A DNA stretch of 34,161 nt from assembly GCA_041299015.1 (NCBI GenBank), contig JBFYWB010000026.1, forward strand, positions 1 to 34,161, read 5' to 3'. This DNA is from JARFQH01 sp041299015. GTDB taxonomy: Bacteria; Desulfobacterota; Desulfobacteria; Desulfobacterales; SG8-13. A program made the translations under genes and the position numbers. Positions within the stretch are counted from its first letter, which is position 1; each line of letters begins with the position of its first letter. Below are positions 16,461 to 24,701 of the stretch, in pieces. The notes below the pieces were generated by a model. It was given only the letters and a program-made list of their open reading frames with translations. It did no database searches and was not told the DNA's origin.

Positions 16461-16618
16461 CGACGGCTGGGGAGCAGCATCTGGCCGGTTTTTGGACGGG
16501 GCTTTTTCGGGATTTATATTTCCGGACGATGCGCCGACGACCCCAGGCGATTGCTTCCGATCGGTCAGTATGCACCGGACGGACGCGGATACGGTAATTT
16601 CCGGCCGCTTTCGATCTG

Positions 16619-17194
16619 TTACACCCAGCCCTTGAAGGCAAAAAATGTCAGCGATAGGATCCCGGCCGTGATCAACCCGATCGAGGTGTCCTGGAGCGGC
16701 TGCGGGACGCGGGCCAGAAGGATCCGTTCCCGTACGCCGGCAAAGAGGACCAGCGCCAGGCCGAAGCCGGCCGCGTAGGCAAACGAGGCGACCAGCGTCT
16801 GGATGAAGTTGTACTCTTCGTTCATGTTGATCAGGCACACGCCCAAGACGGCGCAGTTGGTGGTAATCAGAGGCAGAAATATGCCCAGACCCGCGTACAG
16901 CGCCGGGATGCTCTTCTTCAGGAACATTTCGACGAACTGGACCAAGGCGGCGATCACCAGGATGAAAACGATCGTGCGCAGGTACTCGAGGTCAAATTTT
17001 TTCAGCACATACGTGTCGACCACCCAGGTCAAGGCACCGGCCAGCACCAGGACGAAAATAACCGCCATGGCCATGCCGGTCGCGGTCTCCATTTTCTTGG
17101 ATGTTCCCAGAAAGGGACAGTTCCCCAAATACTGGGCCAGCAGGATATTGTTGATGAGGATGCAGCTGATGGCGAGAACGAGGTAGTCGGTCAT
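16619..17194 (-). CDS. rnfA: RnfA, membrane subunit of the Rnf complex
   Basis: This 191-residue protein has six membrane helices. NNILLAQYLGNCPFLGTS near residue 15-32 and TTNCAVLGVC near residue 112 carry the half-helix motifs and cysteines that, with RnfE, hold a shared Fe-S cluster in the membrane and form the ion path. Length and motifs match the family. AGGAG lies seven bases before ATG 17194, and rnfE ends 10 bases upstream, so the two are cotranscribed. The 265 bases downstream separate it from rnfB. Confidence 0.96.
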   Translation of the reverse strand: MTDYLVLAISCILINNILLAQYLGNCPFLGTSKKMETATGMAMAVIFVLVLAGALTWVVDTYVLKKFDLEYLRTIVFILVIAALVQFVEMFLKKSIPALYAGLGIFLPLITTNCAVLGVCLINMNEEYNFIQTLVASFAYAAGFGLALVLFAGVRERILLARVPQPLQDTSIGLITAGILSLTFFAFKGWV

Positions 17195-17204
17195 GGGAGT
17201 TCTC

Positions 17205-17810
17205 CTATTTTTTGCCCAGCATGTTCATGATGGAAAGCATCAATCCTAAACATATGAAGGCCCCGGGAGCCAGAATGACGAACTCGAAGGGTTGAAACGA
17301 GGGTCCCATGATCTGAATCGGCTTTTCCCAGATCGTCAGGATGCCGGTTCCCAGAAGTTCCCGGACGGCGCCCAGGGCTGCCAGCGCCAGGGTATAACCG
17401 ATGCCCATGCCGAGCCCGTCGGCGGTGGAGGCAAGGACGCCCCGTTTGGACGCAAAGGCCTCGGCGCGACCCAACACGATGCAGTTGACGACGATGAGCG
17501 GTATGAAGATGCCGAGTTTGAGAAACAGCGGGTAGGTGAAGGCCTGCATGACCAGTTCGACGATCGTCACGAAAGTGGCGATGATGATGATGAAGCAGGC
17601 GATCCTGACCTTTGAGGGGATGACTTTGCGCAGCATCGAGACCAGGACGTTCGATCCCACCAGCACGAAGGTTAGTGCGATCCCCATGCCGATCGCGTTC
17701 TCGACGGTCTTGGTGACGGCCAGGGTGGGGCAGAGGCCGAGTACCAGACGGAACGGCGGTATTTCGTTCCACAGACCCTTGAAAAATTCCTGAGTAATTG
17801 TTTTGGCCAT
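17205..17810 (-). CDS. rnfE: RnfE, membrane subunit of the Rnf complex
   Basis: This is a 201-residue, six-helix paralogue of RnfA with inverted topology. GLCPTLAVTK near residue 25 and VNCIVLGRAEAFA near residue 108 are the diagnostic half-helix motifs with conserved cysteines. It pairs with RnfA at the membrane centre of the complex. GGGGGA precedes ATG 17810, and rnfG ends 15 bases upstream. Confidence 0.96.
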   Translation of the reverse strand: MAKTITQEFFKGLWNEIPPFRLVLGLCPTLAVTKTVENAIGMGIALTFVLVGSNVLVSMLRKVIPSKVRIACFIIIIATFVTIVELVMQAFTYPLFLKLGIFIPLIVVNCIVLGRAEAFASKRGVLASTADGLGMGIGYTLALAALGAVRELLGTGILTIWEKPIQIMGPSFQPFEFVILAPGAFICLGLMLSIMNMLGKK

Positions 17811-17825
17811 TTTAATCCCCCGTGT

Positions 17826-18419
17826 CTATTTGGAAAACGTCTTGGCTTTATCGGCGATCTGGGGCTTGAGTTTCGTGTAGACTTCAGCGGCATCCGTCAG
17901 GGCTGCTGCCACCCCCCGCGACGTCAGGGTCGCGCCCGACAGGGCGTCCACCTGTCCGCCGTCTCCTTTCACCTTGAAGGTCTCTTTGAGCGGTTTGGCG
18001 GAAAATTGAGCGGTGAAGGCCGGGTCGGTCTTCGCCCGCGAACCGAGGCCGGGCGTTTCGCTGTGGGTGGTGACCCCGACCCCGACGATCTTGTCGTCCT
18101 CGAGGTTTACGCCGATCATCACGCCGATGTCGCCGCCGTAGCCCTTGCCGGAGCTTTCAAATGCCACCCTCTGCGGCTTTCCGTCGAACACCCCCACGAA
18201 AAAGCTGCGTTCGGCATCGCCATCCGTGAGCTTGAAGCGATCCGTGATCGGATCGTTGGCGGCGCCTTTCAGGATGGCCCTTATGGCGGGGCCTTTCACG
18301 AAGGTGAGTTGCTGGTATTCGATCTTGTCCTTGGTGCCGTCTTTGACGTAGGCGAGCAGGCCGCCCGAAACGCAGCTCAAGACCGTGAGAACAACGACCA
18401 TTTGAATCATTTCACGCAT
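17826..18419 (-). CDS. rnfG: RnfG, periplasmic flavoprotein subunit
   Basis: This is a 197-residue protein with an N-terminal membrane anchor and a periplasmic FMN-binding domain. The flavinylation motif LSGATLTS lies near residues 159-166; its second Thr-type position is where ApbE attaches FMN in this family. GVGVTTHSETPGLGS is the other conserved FMN-domain block. It passes electrons between RnfD/E/A and the other subunits. ATG 18419 lies one base after the rnfD stop (TAAGATG), so translation is coupled. Confidence 0.95.
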   Translation of the reverse strand: MREMIQMVVVLTVLSCVSGGLLAYVKDGTKDKIEYQQLTFVKGPAIRAILKGAANDPITDRFKLTDGDAERSFFVGVFDGKPQRVAFESSGKGYGGDIGVMIGVNLEDDKIVGVGVTTHSETPGLGSRAKTDPAFTAQFSAKPLKETFKVKGDGGQVDALSGATLTSRGVAAALTDAAEVYTKLKPQIADKAKTFSK

Positions 18420-18420
18420 C

Positions 18421-19380
18421 TTAGACCACCTTTCCTACTGCTTGGGGCCGGATCTTGTCGACCAGGGGTTGTATCAGATTGACGACGAGAATGGCGTAGA
18501 GGACCCCATCGGCGTAGACGCCGATGTTGCGGATCAACACGGTTATAATGCCCCCGGCGGCGCCGTAGATAAGCATCGGGATGAAATTTACCGGTGAAGA
18601 AGAATCTTCGGTGACCAGAAAAAAGGCGCCGATCAGGGTGTATCCGGTGAGCAGGTGGAAAAAGGGGTTGGCGAATCGACCGGGATCGATCAGGTAAAAC
18701 AGAGCGGCCATCGCAAAAATGCCGACCAGAAATGATAGCGCGATCTCCCAGCGGATAAATCCGCGCAGGATCAGGTAGATGCCGCCCGCGATCAACCCCA
18801 GTCCGAATCCGGACCCGATACCGCCGGCCTGACGGCCCAGGAGCAGATCGACATAAGCGTAGTCCTTGACCGCAGCGACGCCGAAGGCCTTGAGTTTCAC
18901 CAGGGGTTCCACCATCATGAAACCGGGATCGTAATTGACCAGGGCGGCGTCGAAGTCGAGCAGGTACTTCCAGGACAACGCCAGAATGGCCACCGTCAGC
19001 ACCACGGGATTGAAGACGTTGCCCCCGATGCCGCCGAAGATGTGCTTGCCGATCACGACGGCGATGAAGGTGCCAGTCAGGACCGCCCACCAGGGCAGAG
19101 TGGCCGGCACCAGCATGGCGAACAGCAGCCCGATGAGAGCGGCGTTGCCGTCACCGATGGTGAGGGTCTTTTGGGTGACCTTGTTGATGGCCAGCTCCCA
19201 GCCGATGGCGGAGGAAACCGACAGTGCCACGACAGCCAGGGCCGGAACGCCGAAATAATAAATACCCATTAAGACCGCCGGCAGGGCGGCGATCATAGTG
19301 TGGTAACTGCGCTCGGTGATGTTGTTGCCGTAATGCCAGAAAGGCGCATGTGAAACGATGAACTTTTTCCGACTAGTCAT
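18421..19380 (-). CDS. rnfD: RnfD, membrane subunit of the Rnf complex (atypical flavinylation site)
   Basis: This is a 319-residue polytopic protein related to NqrB. Conserved blocks include VVIGKHIFGGIGGNVFNP, a DLLLGRQAGGIGSGFG loop and FNP/FHLLTGY. I place the start at ATG 19380, which overlaps the rnfC stop by eight bases; a longer open frame upstream runs antisense-like through rnfC codons and is not protein-like. In RnfD proteins FMN is usually linked to a Thr in an (S/G)ATPL motif before the LK segment. Here the matching stretch reads MMVEPLVKLK, with Glu at that Thr position. The gene ends one base before rnfG. Confidence 0.93.
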   Translation of the reverse strand: MTSRKKFIVSHAPFWHYGNNITERSYHTMIAALPAVLMGIYYFGVPALAVVALSVSSAIGWELAINKVTQKTLTIGDGNAALIGLLFAMLVPATLPWWAVLTGTFIAVVIGKHIFGGIGGNVFNPVVLTVAILALSWKYLLDFDAALVNYDPGFMMVEPLVKLKAFGVAAVKDYAYVDLLLGRQAGGIGSGFGLGLIAGGIYLILRGFIRWEIALSFLVGIFAMAALFYLIDPGRFANPFFHLLTGYTLIGAFFLVTEDSSSPVNFIPMLIYGAAGGIITVLIRNIGVYADGVLYAILVVNLIQPLVDKIRPQAVGKVV

Positions 19381-20656
19381 TCGACGCCTCCGCTGCTCTG
19401 GTCCGGCCGAGTTCGAATTTGGCCAAACGGATATATTGAAATATCGGGATCCTTGAAACGCAGACGAAGCTGCACAGTCCGCAGTCGATGCACGCGTGGA
19501 GGTCATACAGATCCGCGGCATCTTCGTATTGCCCGGCTTCGAGGAAGCGGACGAGCATGTTGACCGGTATAGCGACCGGGCAGATCCGGATGCAGTCGCC
19601 GCAGTTGATGCAGGGATAATCGGAGATGTACGGTACGTCATCCTTGTCCTGCACCATGATGGCACCGGTGTCTGGGGTGACCGGAAAATCTTCGGAATAA
19701 ATGGCCGATCCGGTCATGGGACCGCCGATGATGAGCCGGTCGCGGTCTTGGAGGGTGATGCCGAGGGTTCTCAAGACATCGCCGATGGGTGTTCCGATGA
19801 CGGCCGTGACCAGCCGGCAGCCCCCGGCCTTGTCGACGACCGAGATCAGCTTCGAGACCGGGCAAGTCCCGGTCTTAAAGGCCGTGCCGATGGCGGCGAC
19901 CGCTTCGGCGGTCATGAACGTCACGCCGAGGTCTTCCGGTGTCTGCCCGGCCGGCACCACCCGTTTCAGGACATCCTTCATGATCATCGGCGGCAGGGCG
20001 GCCGGGTATTCGGTGGCAACCCTTTTCATCTCGGCGCCGATGTGGCCGTGTCCCTGAACGATTTCTCCCGGAACGGCGATGATGATTCTTTCCACGCCGG
20101 AGATTTGCTTCAAGAAGGCAATCCCGGTTTTTACCTCATCCAGTCGCGATTTGATCACGAACTGGTTGGTGGTGACCAGAAGGTCGGTGTCTCCGCCGTA
20201 GATCACGATCGTGTCGATCGGCACCTCGGGGTCTTTGAACTTCTTCAGCAGCGGCGCACCGGGGACACTCACCAAATAATCGAGGGCGGTTTCGAGCGAC
20301 GGCAGTTGCGACTGTTCCGCAAATCGGGTGTCGATCTCCGCAGGGCCGCTCACGCCGATTGTCACCGCGGTGTAAGTCCTGCCGAAGTCGCCGATATGCG
20401 GAGCGACAGAGAGCACCGATCCGCTGACGGTGGCGGTTACACAGGCCTCGCCGGCCTCGGAAAGGGTCAGTTTTTGACCGCGTTTCACCGTGTCGCCCGG
20501 TTTGACGCCGGTCGTGTCTTGAGTGTCAAGTGGCGCTGCGATCAAAAGGGTTGCCGTCTCCGGCAGGGGGATGGATTGTGGTTCCGGCATCTCACCGGTC
20601 AACAGGGTATACTCGAGGCGGGGCTTTGCAAGTCCGAAAAAAGATTTTCGTATCAT
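19373..20656 (-). CDS. rnfC: RnfC, peripheral Fe-S/flavin subunit
   Basis: This is a 427-residue cytoplasmic subunit with NADH/FMN-binding regions (VSVPGAPLLKKF, IYGGDTDLLVTTNQF) and two ferredoxin-type clusters, CINCGDCIRICP near residues 345-356 and CIDCGLCSFVC near 385-396. It exchanges electrons with NAD(H) in most Rnf complexes. A glycine-rich barrel-sandwich region precedes these, as in the family. GGGTGA lies before ATG 20656. Cytochrome c ends 72 bases upstream, consistent with one operon. Confidence 0.95.
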   Translation of the reverse strand: MIRKSFFGLAKPRLEYTLLTGEMPEPQSIPLPETATLLIAAPLDTQDTTGVKPGDTVKRGQKLTLSEAGEACVTATVSGSVLSVAPHIGDFGRTYTAVTIGVSGPAEIDTRFAEQSQLPSLETALDYLVSVPGAPLLKKFKDPEVPIDTIVIYGGDTDLLVTTNQFVIKSRLDEVKTGIAFLKQISGVERIIIAVPGEIVQGHGHIGAEMKRVATEYPAALPPMIMKDVLKRVVPAGQTPEDLGVTFMTAEAVAAIGTAFKTGTCPVSKLISVVDKAGGCRLVTAVIGTPIGDVLRTLGITLQDRDRLIIGGPMTGSAIYSEDFPVTPDTGAIMVQDKDDVPYISDYPCINCGDCIRICPVAIPVNMLVRFLEAGQYEDAADLYDLHACIDCGLCSFVCVSRIPIFQYIRLAKFELGRTRAAEASND

Positions 20657-20728
20657 AGATCACCCTTTTTGGTTTGATTGCACGAATCAAGGGGAACAAC
20701 GCGGCGGACAATTATCCGGTGTCTCGGC

Positions 20729-21172
20729 TTACAACACATGACATGCGCTGCAGTCAATGGGACCAGCGCCGACTGCCTTGTGGCAGTCGATGCACTGAGT
20801 GTGGTAGGCGTCGACCCTCTTGACTACCTCCGTCTCTTCGACATCCTCTGCATCATGGCATTCGAGGCAAGATTCCGGAACGGCCCCTTCCTCGGGTTCC
20901 ACGGGGTGACAGGTGCCGCAGGACTTGAGTGCCGCCTCATCTTCCGGTGGATGGTGGTGGCAGTCGTAACAGGAAGTACCGTAACCGGTGCTGGCCGAGT
21001 GGGTTTTATGGTCGAAGAGGACTCTGCCGGCGGTGGTTTTGTACATGACGCGAATCGGCTCTTCGGGTGGATTGGCGGAAAAGGCTGTATATGCGTAACT
21101 TGCGACTCCCACAATGAACAACACGATCGCCAGTCTGTATGCCAGTTGCAGTTCTTTTCCGAAACGTGACAT
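20729..21172 (-). CDS. Membrane-anchored multihaem cytochrome c (five CxxCH), Rnf-associated
   Basis: This 147-residue protein has one uncleaved-type membrane segment (about residues 10-32) and then a periplasmic part with five CxxCH motifs: CYDCH, CGTCH, CLECH, CIDCH and CSACH. They fit a class III / cytochrome c7-like fold with an extra haem. I chose ATG 21172 because AAGGA lies six bases upstream; an earlier ATG two codons before touches that site, and the 87-base upstream extension has no signal features. Rnf operons of Desulfovibrio-type bacteria and of Methanosarcina start with a multihaem cytochrome, so it probably links Rnf to periplasmic electron carriers. Confidence 0.85.
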   Translation of the reverse strand: MSRFGKELQLAYRLAIVLFIVGVASYAYTAFSANPPEEPIRVMYKTTAGRVLFDHKTHSASTGYGTSCYDCHHHPPEDEAALKSCGTCHPVEPEEGAVPESCLECHDAEDVEETEVVKRVDAYHTQCIDCHKAVGAGPIDCSACHVL

Positions 21173-21422
21173 GTACATTCCTTTCGAGGGCGGGACGGTG
21201 TTAAAGAAGAACGGGCGCAAAAACGCCAATCGACTATCATACTGAAAAAAACCTTTCAAGATTTTTTTGATGCCGACCGTAAAAATTGCGGTTGTTGTGA
21301 GAATATGGCGGCGGAGCGCTCACACACTCCGCTCGGTTACTGCCGGGCTGATCGCCGACCGCGCGGCAGACGTGTGCGAAGCTTATCCGTGCCTTGCGGA
21401 CAACGGGAGGGGTCGACCGATT

Positions 21423-23165
21423 CTAGCGGCAGATGCCGCAGCGGAGGCAGTCGGCCATGGGGCAGGCGGGCGAGGGTTGCCCGGCCAGGGCCTTGCGGTA
21501 TTCGCCGGCCAGGAAGCTTTTTTTGACGCCATGGTCGATGAAGTCCCACGGCAGGACTTCATCCAGCGGACGGGACCGCACAACGAAAAAGTCGGCGTTG
21601 AGCGGGGTTTCCTTGAGGGATTGGGGCCAGTTTTGACGGTTTTTATACGCCAGAATGAGCAGGTCCGCAACCCGGCGGTCTCCCCGTGACAGGAGCGCCT
21701 GGACATAGGCCCAACGCGGCACATCCGCGTGAACCCGCACGTTGGGCACTTTCCTGAGTCCCTCCTTGACGGTGCGGATCTTTTTTTTAAGGGTACTCAC
21801 ATCGTCCATGGCGGCCCACTGAAAAGGGGTTGCGGGCTTGGGCACGAAGCAACTCAGGCTGACGGTCATCTCGCCGATTCTTTTTTGACCGCGGCTGCGG
21901 CTGAGAAAAACGTGTTTGATCTTTTTGCACAGTCCGACGATGGCCTCGACGTCATCGGCGGTTTCGGTCGGCAGGCCGATCATGAAGTAGAGTTTGATAT
22001 TCGGTACGCCGCCGTCGACCAGCAGCGCGGCGGCTTTCAGAATCGCGGCCTCATCGATACCCTTGTTGATGACCTGCCGCATCCTCTCGGAACCGGCATC
22101 CGGCGCGATGGTGGCGGTTTTGACGTGGCTGCGGCGCAATACGGCCACGAGTTCGGCATCGAGCGCATCGGCCCTGAGGGAACTAAAGGACAACCGGATA
22201 TCGTCGGCACCCGCCCGCTGGCAGAGTTCCTTTAGTTCTGGCAGATCCGAAACCGCCGCGCCGACCAGTCCGATGCGATCGGTGACGGCGGCGCCTTGCT
22301 GCAGGCAGGCCTGCAGAAGCGAGAGCGGCCGGTAACGGGGCGGCCGGTAGACAAAACCCGCGCTGCAGAACCGGCAGCCGTGGGGACAGCCCCGGCCGAC
22401 CTCGATCAGGAAGGTTCGGTCGAAAGCCGTGTGCGGGGTGACCACGACAGAGCAGGTGGGAGCTTGCGCCAGGTCGGCCAGATAGGTGCGGTCGATCTTT
22501 GCGGGGACATCGGCCAGGAGTTCAACCGCGGCCAGACTGCCGGTCTCGCCGTAGACGGGGCGGTAGAATTGCGGGACGTAGACGCCCCGCACCCGCCGGG
22601 CGCAGGCGGCCAAAAGTTGCCGACGGTCCCGGAGCCCAGGATACCCGCAATCTTGGAGGCAATCGCAGAAGCCCTCCAGCATGGCTTCTGCTTCACCGAT
22701 CAGAAAGCAATCGATGAAGGGCGCCAGCGGCTCCGGGTTTAGAAAACAGGCGACTCCCCCTGCAATCACCAGGGGGTGAGCGTCTCTGCGGTCACGTGAC
22801 TGCAGGGGGAGACCTGCTGTTGCCAAAACCGTCAGGATGTTCGGGTAATCGTTCTCAAAGGAGACCGAAAACGCAATAATGTCGAAGTCGGTCAGCGGTC
22901 TTCCGGACTCGACCGAGGTTATGCGAATTTCGGCAAGCGCCTTGCCGTCCGGCAAAAAGGCGCGTTCGCAGATGATGCCGTCGATACGGTTCAGCAGGCG
23001 ATAAACCACCTGAAATCCGAGGTTCGACATTCCGACCGAGTAGCGATTGGGATACACCAGAGCGACCCGAAGGCGATGGGGACCGCTTTTACGGATCGTT
23101 CCGATCTCCGCTGCGATGGGATCGCCGGGCGCCTGCCGGTTATTTTTTTTTATGGAGGTTGCCAT
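21423..23165 (-). CDS. B12-binding-type radical SAM protein (TIGR03960-like)
   Basis: This is about 580 residues from ATG 23165. The N-terminal region is a cobalamin-binding-like domain (VALVYPNRYSVGMSNLGFQ, IAGGVACFLNP). The radical SAM core has the cluster motif CPHGCRFC followed by SAGFVYRPPRYR, then TIAPDAGSERMR and FMIGLPTETADDVEAI. A conserved TVSLSCFVPKPATPFQW block and the C-terminal CLRCGIC are typical of the TIGR03960 group. Its reaction is unknown. An upstream GTG/ATG extension to 23246 is possible but has no support, while the promoter below places the start at 23165. It follows ftsZ by 168 bases and may be transcribed separately. Confidence 0.85.
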   Translation of the reverse strand: MATSIKKNNRQAPGDPIAAEIGTIRKSGPHRLRVALVYPNRYSVGMSNLGFQVVYRLLNRIDGIICERAFLPDGKALAEIRITSVESGRPLTDFDIIAFSVSFENDYPNILTVLATAGLPLQSRDRRDAHPLVIAGGVACFLNPEPLAPFIDCFLIGEAEAMLEGFCDCLQDCGYPGLRDRRQLLAACARRVRGVYVPQFYRPVYGETGSLAAVELLADVPAKIDRTYLADLAQAPTCSVVVTPHTAFDRTFLIEVGRGCPHGCRFCSAGFVYRPPRYRPLSLLQACLQQGAAVTDRIGLVGAAVSDLPELKELCQRAGADDIRLSFSSLRADALDAELVAVLRRSHVKTATIAPDAGSERMRQVINKGIDEAAILKAAALLVDGGVPNIKLYFMIGLPTETADDVEAIVGLCKKIKHVFLSRSRGQKRIGEMTVSLSCFVPKPATPFQWAAMDDVSTLKKKIRTVKEGLRKVPNVRVHADVPRWAYVQALLSRGDRRVADLLILAYKNRQNWPQSLKETPLNADFFVVRSRPLDEVLPWDFIDHGVKKSFLAGEYRKALAGQPSPACPMADCLRCGICR

Positions 23166-23195
23166 CGACCTTCGCTTAGGTGCCGTTCTGCCGAC

Positions 23196-23224
23196 ACTAT
23201 AGCGACGTCCCGGTCGATTGGCAA
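23196..23224 (-). promoter_or_regulatory. Sigma70 promoter for the radical SAM gene
   Basis: On the - strand, TTGCCA (23224-23219), exactly 17 bases, then TATAGT (23201-23196). The predicted start near 23189 leaves a leader of about 24 bases before ATG 23165. Confidence 0.55.
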
Positions 23225-23333
23225 CCGGGCGGAGACCCGTTTTCACAAGCGGCCCTTCGCAAGGTCAAGCCGCATCTAGCCTCTCGCAGCAGAGGCGAAC
23301 CGGGTTTCCCGCCGGCGATCCGCGGCGGCCCGA

Positions 23334-24518
23334 TCAGTCGGCCTTGCGCCTCAGAAAGGTCGGCACATCCAGATCGCTGTTGTCAATGACGATGCCCCGG
23401 TACCCGCGATACGTCGCGCCGCTGTTCTCGCCCACGGCTTCTTTCTGACGAATAAAGGTCGGGATTTCGAAGTTTTCGCCGTTCTGGAGATCTGCGGGAG
23501 TGAGGTCCCGCACCTTGCCGCGCAATTTGAATTCTTCGCGGCGCCCCCTGACGGTCGTTTCGGCGGAGCCGCCGATGCCGGTGGCGATCAGGGTGACGCG
23601 GATCTCATCGCCCAGGGTATCGTCGATGACCGTCCCCCAGATGATATCGGCATCCTCACCGACCTCGCTGTAGATCCGGTCCGAGGCCTCGGTCATCTCT
23701 TCCATGGTGAGATCGCTGGTGCTGGTGATGTTCATGAGCACACCGCGGGCACCGGCAATGGAGAGATCTTCCAGCAAGGGGTGCGAGATGGCCCTTTCGG
23801 CGGCCAGCACGGCACGGTTTTCACCGCTGGCGGTGCCGATCCCCATGATGGCCATACCGGCCTTGGACATGGTCGTCTTGACGTCGGCAAAATCGAGGTT
23901 GACCAAACCCGGCATCATGATCAGATCGGTGATTCCCTTGACCGAGTGCAGCAGGACCTCGTCGGCCCTTCTGAACATGTCGATCATGGTGGCATTCTTG
24001 GAGGCGATGCCGCGCAGCCGGTCATTGGGGATCGTGATGGCGGTGTCAGCCATTTCCTTCAGGGCATCGAGGCCTTCTTCGGCCTGACGGGCGCGTTTGC
24101 GTCCCTCAAACGAAAAGGGTTTGCTCACGACGGCCACCGTGAGCGCGCCCAGGTCCTTGCAGATCCGGGCGATGACCGGTGCTGCGCCGGTTCCGGTTCC
24201 GCCGCCCAGGCCGGCGGTTATGAAAACCATGTGACTGTCCTTGAGGTACTCGCGAATTTCCTCTTCGCTCTCGATGGCTGCCTGGCGTCCGACTTCGGGG
24301 TTGGCGCCGGCCCCCAAACCTTCGGTGAGTTTTTCACCGAGCTGGATCTTGATCTGAGCATTGGAGGTCTCGAGGGCTTGTGCATCGGTGTTGGCGGTGA
24401 TGAACTTAACCCCTTGGAGCTTGCTGGCGATCATGTTGTTGATGGCGTTTCCGCCCGCACCTCCGACACCGATGACCTTGATTTTTGCCGATTTTTCATT
24501 GCTGACCAAAGTAAACAT
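23334..24518 (-). CDS. ftsZ: FtsZ, tubulin-like division GTPase
   Basis: This is 394 residues. It polymerises into the Z-ring at mid-cell. The tubulin signature GGGTGTG is at residues 105-111, and the T7 loop region (NLDFADVKTTM) supplies the catalytic Asp to the neighbouring subunit. A variable linker leads to the C-terminal peptide DVPTFLRRKAD, close to the E. coli DIPAFLRKQAD that binds FtsA. AGGGGGTGA precedes ATG 24518. ftsA lies 183 bases upstream. No clear terminator follows the stop, although GC hairpins lie at about 23280-23332. Confidence 0.98.
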   Translation of the reverse strand: MFTLVSNEKSAKIKVIGVGGAGGNAINNMIASKLQGVKFITANTDAQALETSNAQIKIQLGEKLTEGLGAGANPEVGRQAAIESEEEIREYLKDSHMVFITAGLGGGTGTGAAPVIARICKDLGALTVAVVSKPFSFEGRKRARQAEEGLDALKEMADTAITIPNDRLRGIASKNATMIDMFRRADEVLLHSVKGITDLIMMPGLVNLDFADVKTTMSKAGMAIMGIGTASGENRAVLAAERAISHPLLEDLSIAGARGVLMNITSTSDLTMEEMTEASDRIYSEVGEDADIIWGTVIDDTLGDEIRVTLIATGIGGSAETTVRGRREEFKLRGKVRDLTPADLQNGENFEIPTFIRQKEAVGENSGATYRGYRGIVIDNSDLDVPTFLRRKAD

Positions 24519-24701
24519 GTTTCACCCCCTGTGTGGTTGTTGATCCCGGCTGCAGGGAACCGGACTCCGGAACTCGTCGGCGTCTCCCCATAAACGCCTC
24601 CGGGTCCGTTGAGTGGCCCGCTTCATCCGGGATGGCTGGTTTGACATCTATTCCCATTCCAGTTTCAAGCTCAGCCGGCGCAGCCGGCCGCGGTCCGAAA
24701 T

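Noticed and set aside
19381..19665. 95-residue N-terminal extension of the rnfD frame
   Set aside because: It overlaps rnfC and is Ser/Arg-rich noise; ATG 19380 overlaps the rnfC stop as expected for coupled genes.
19496..20677. 393-codon + strand ORF
   Set aside because: It is antisense to rnfC, low-complexity in composition and has no domain.
21200..21270. Promoter for the cytochrome-rnf operon (TTGAAA and TATGAT)
   Set aside because: The boxes are only 12 bases apart, too close for sigma70, and a sigma54 match fails on spacing.
21308..21334. GCGGAG/CTCCGC inverted repeat as a terminator after the radical SAM gene or before the cytochrome gene
   Set aside because: The loop is ten bases and no T-run follows on the - strand, so I do not call a terminator. 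The rest of the 21173-21422 gap shows nothing clear.
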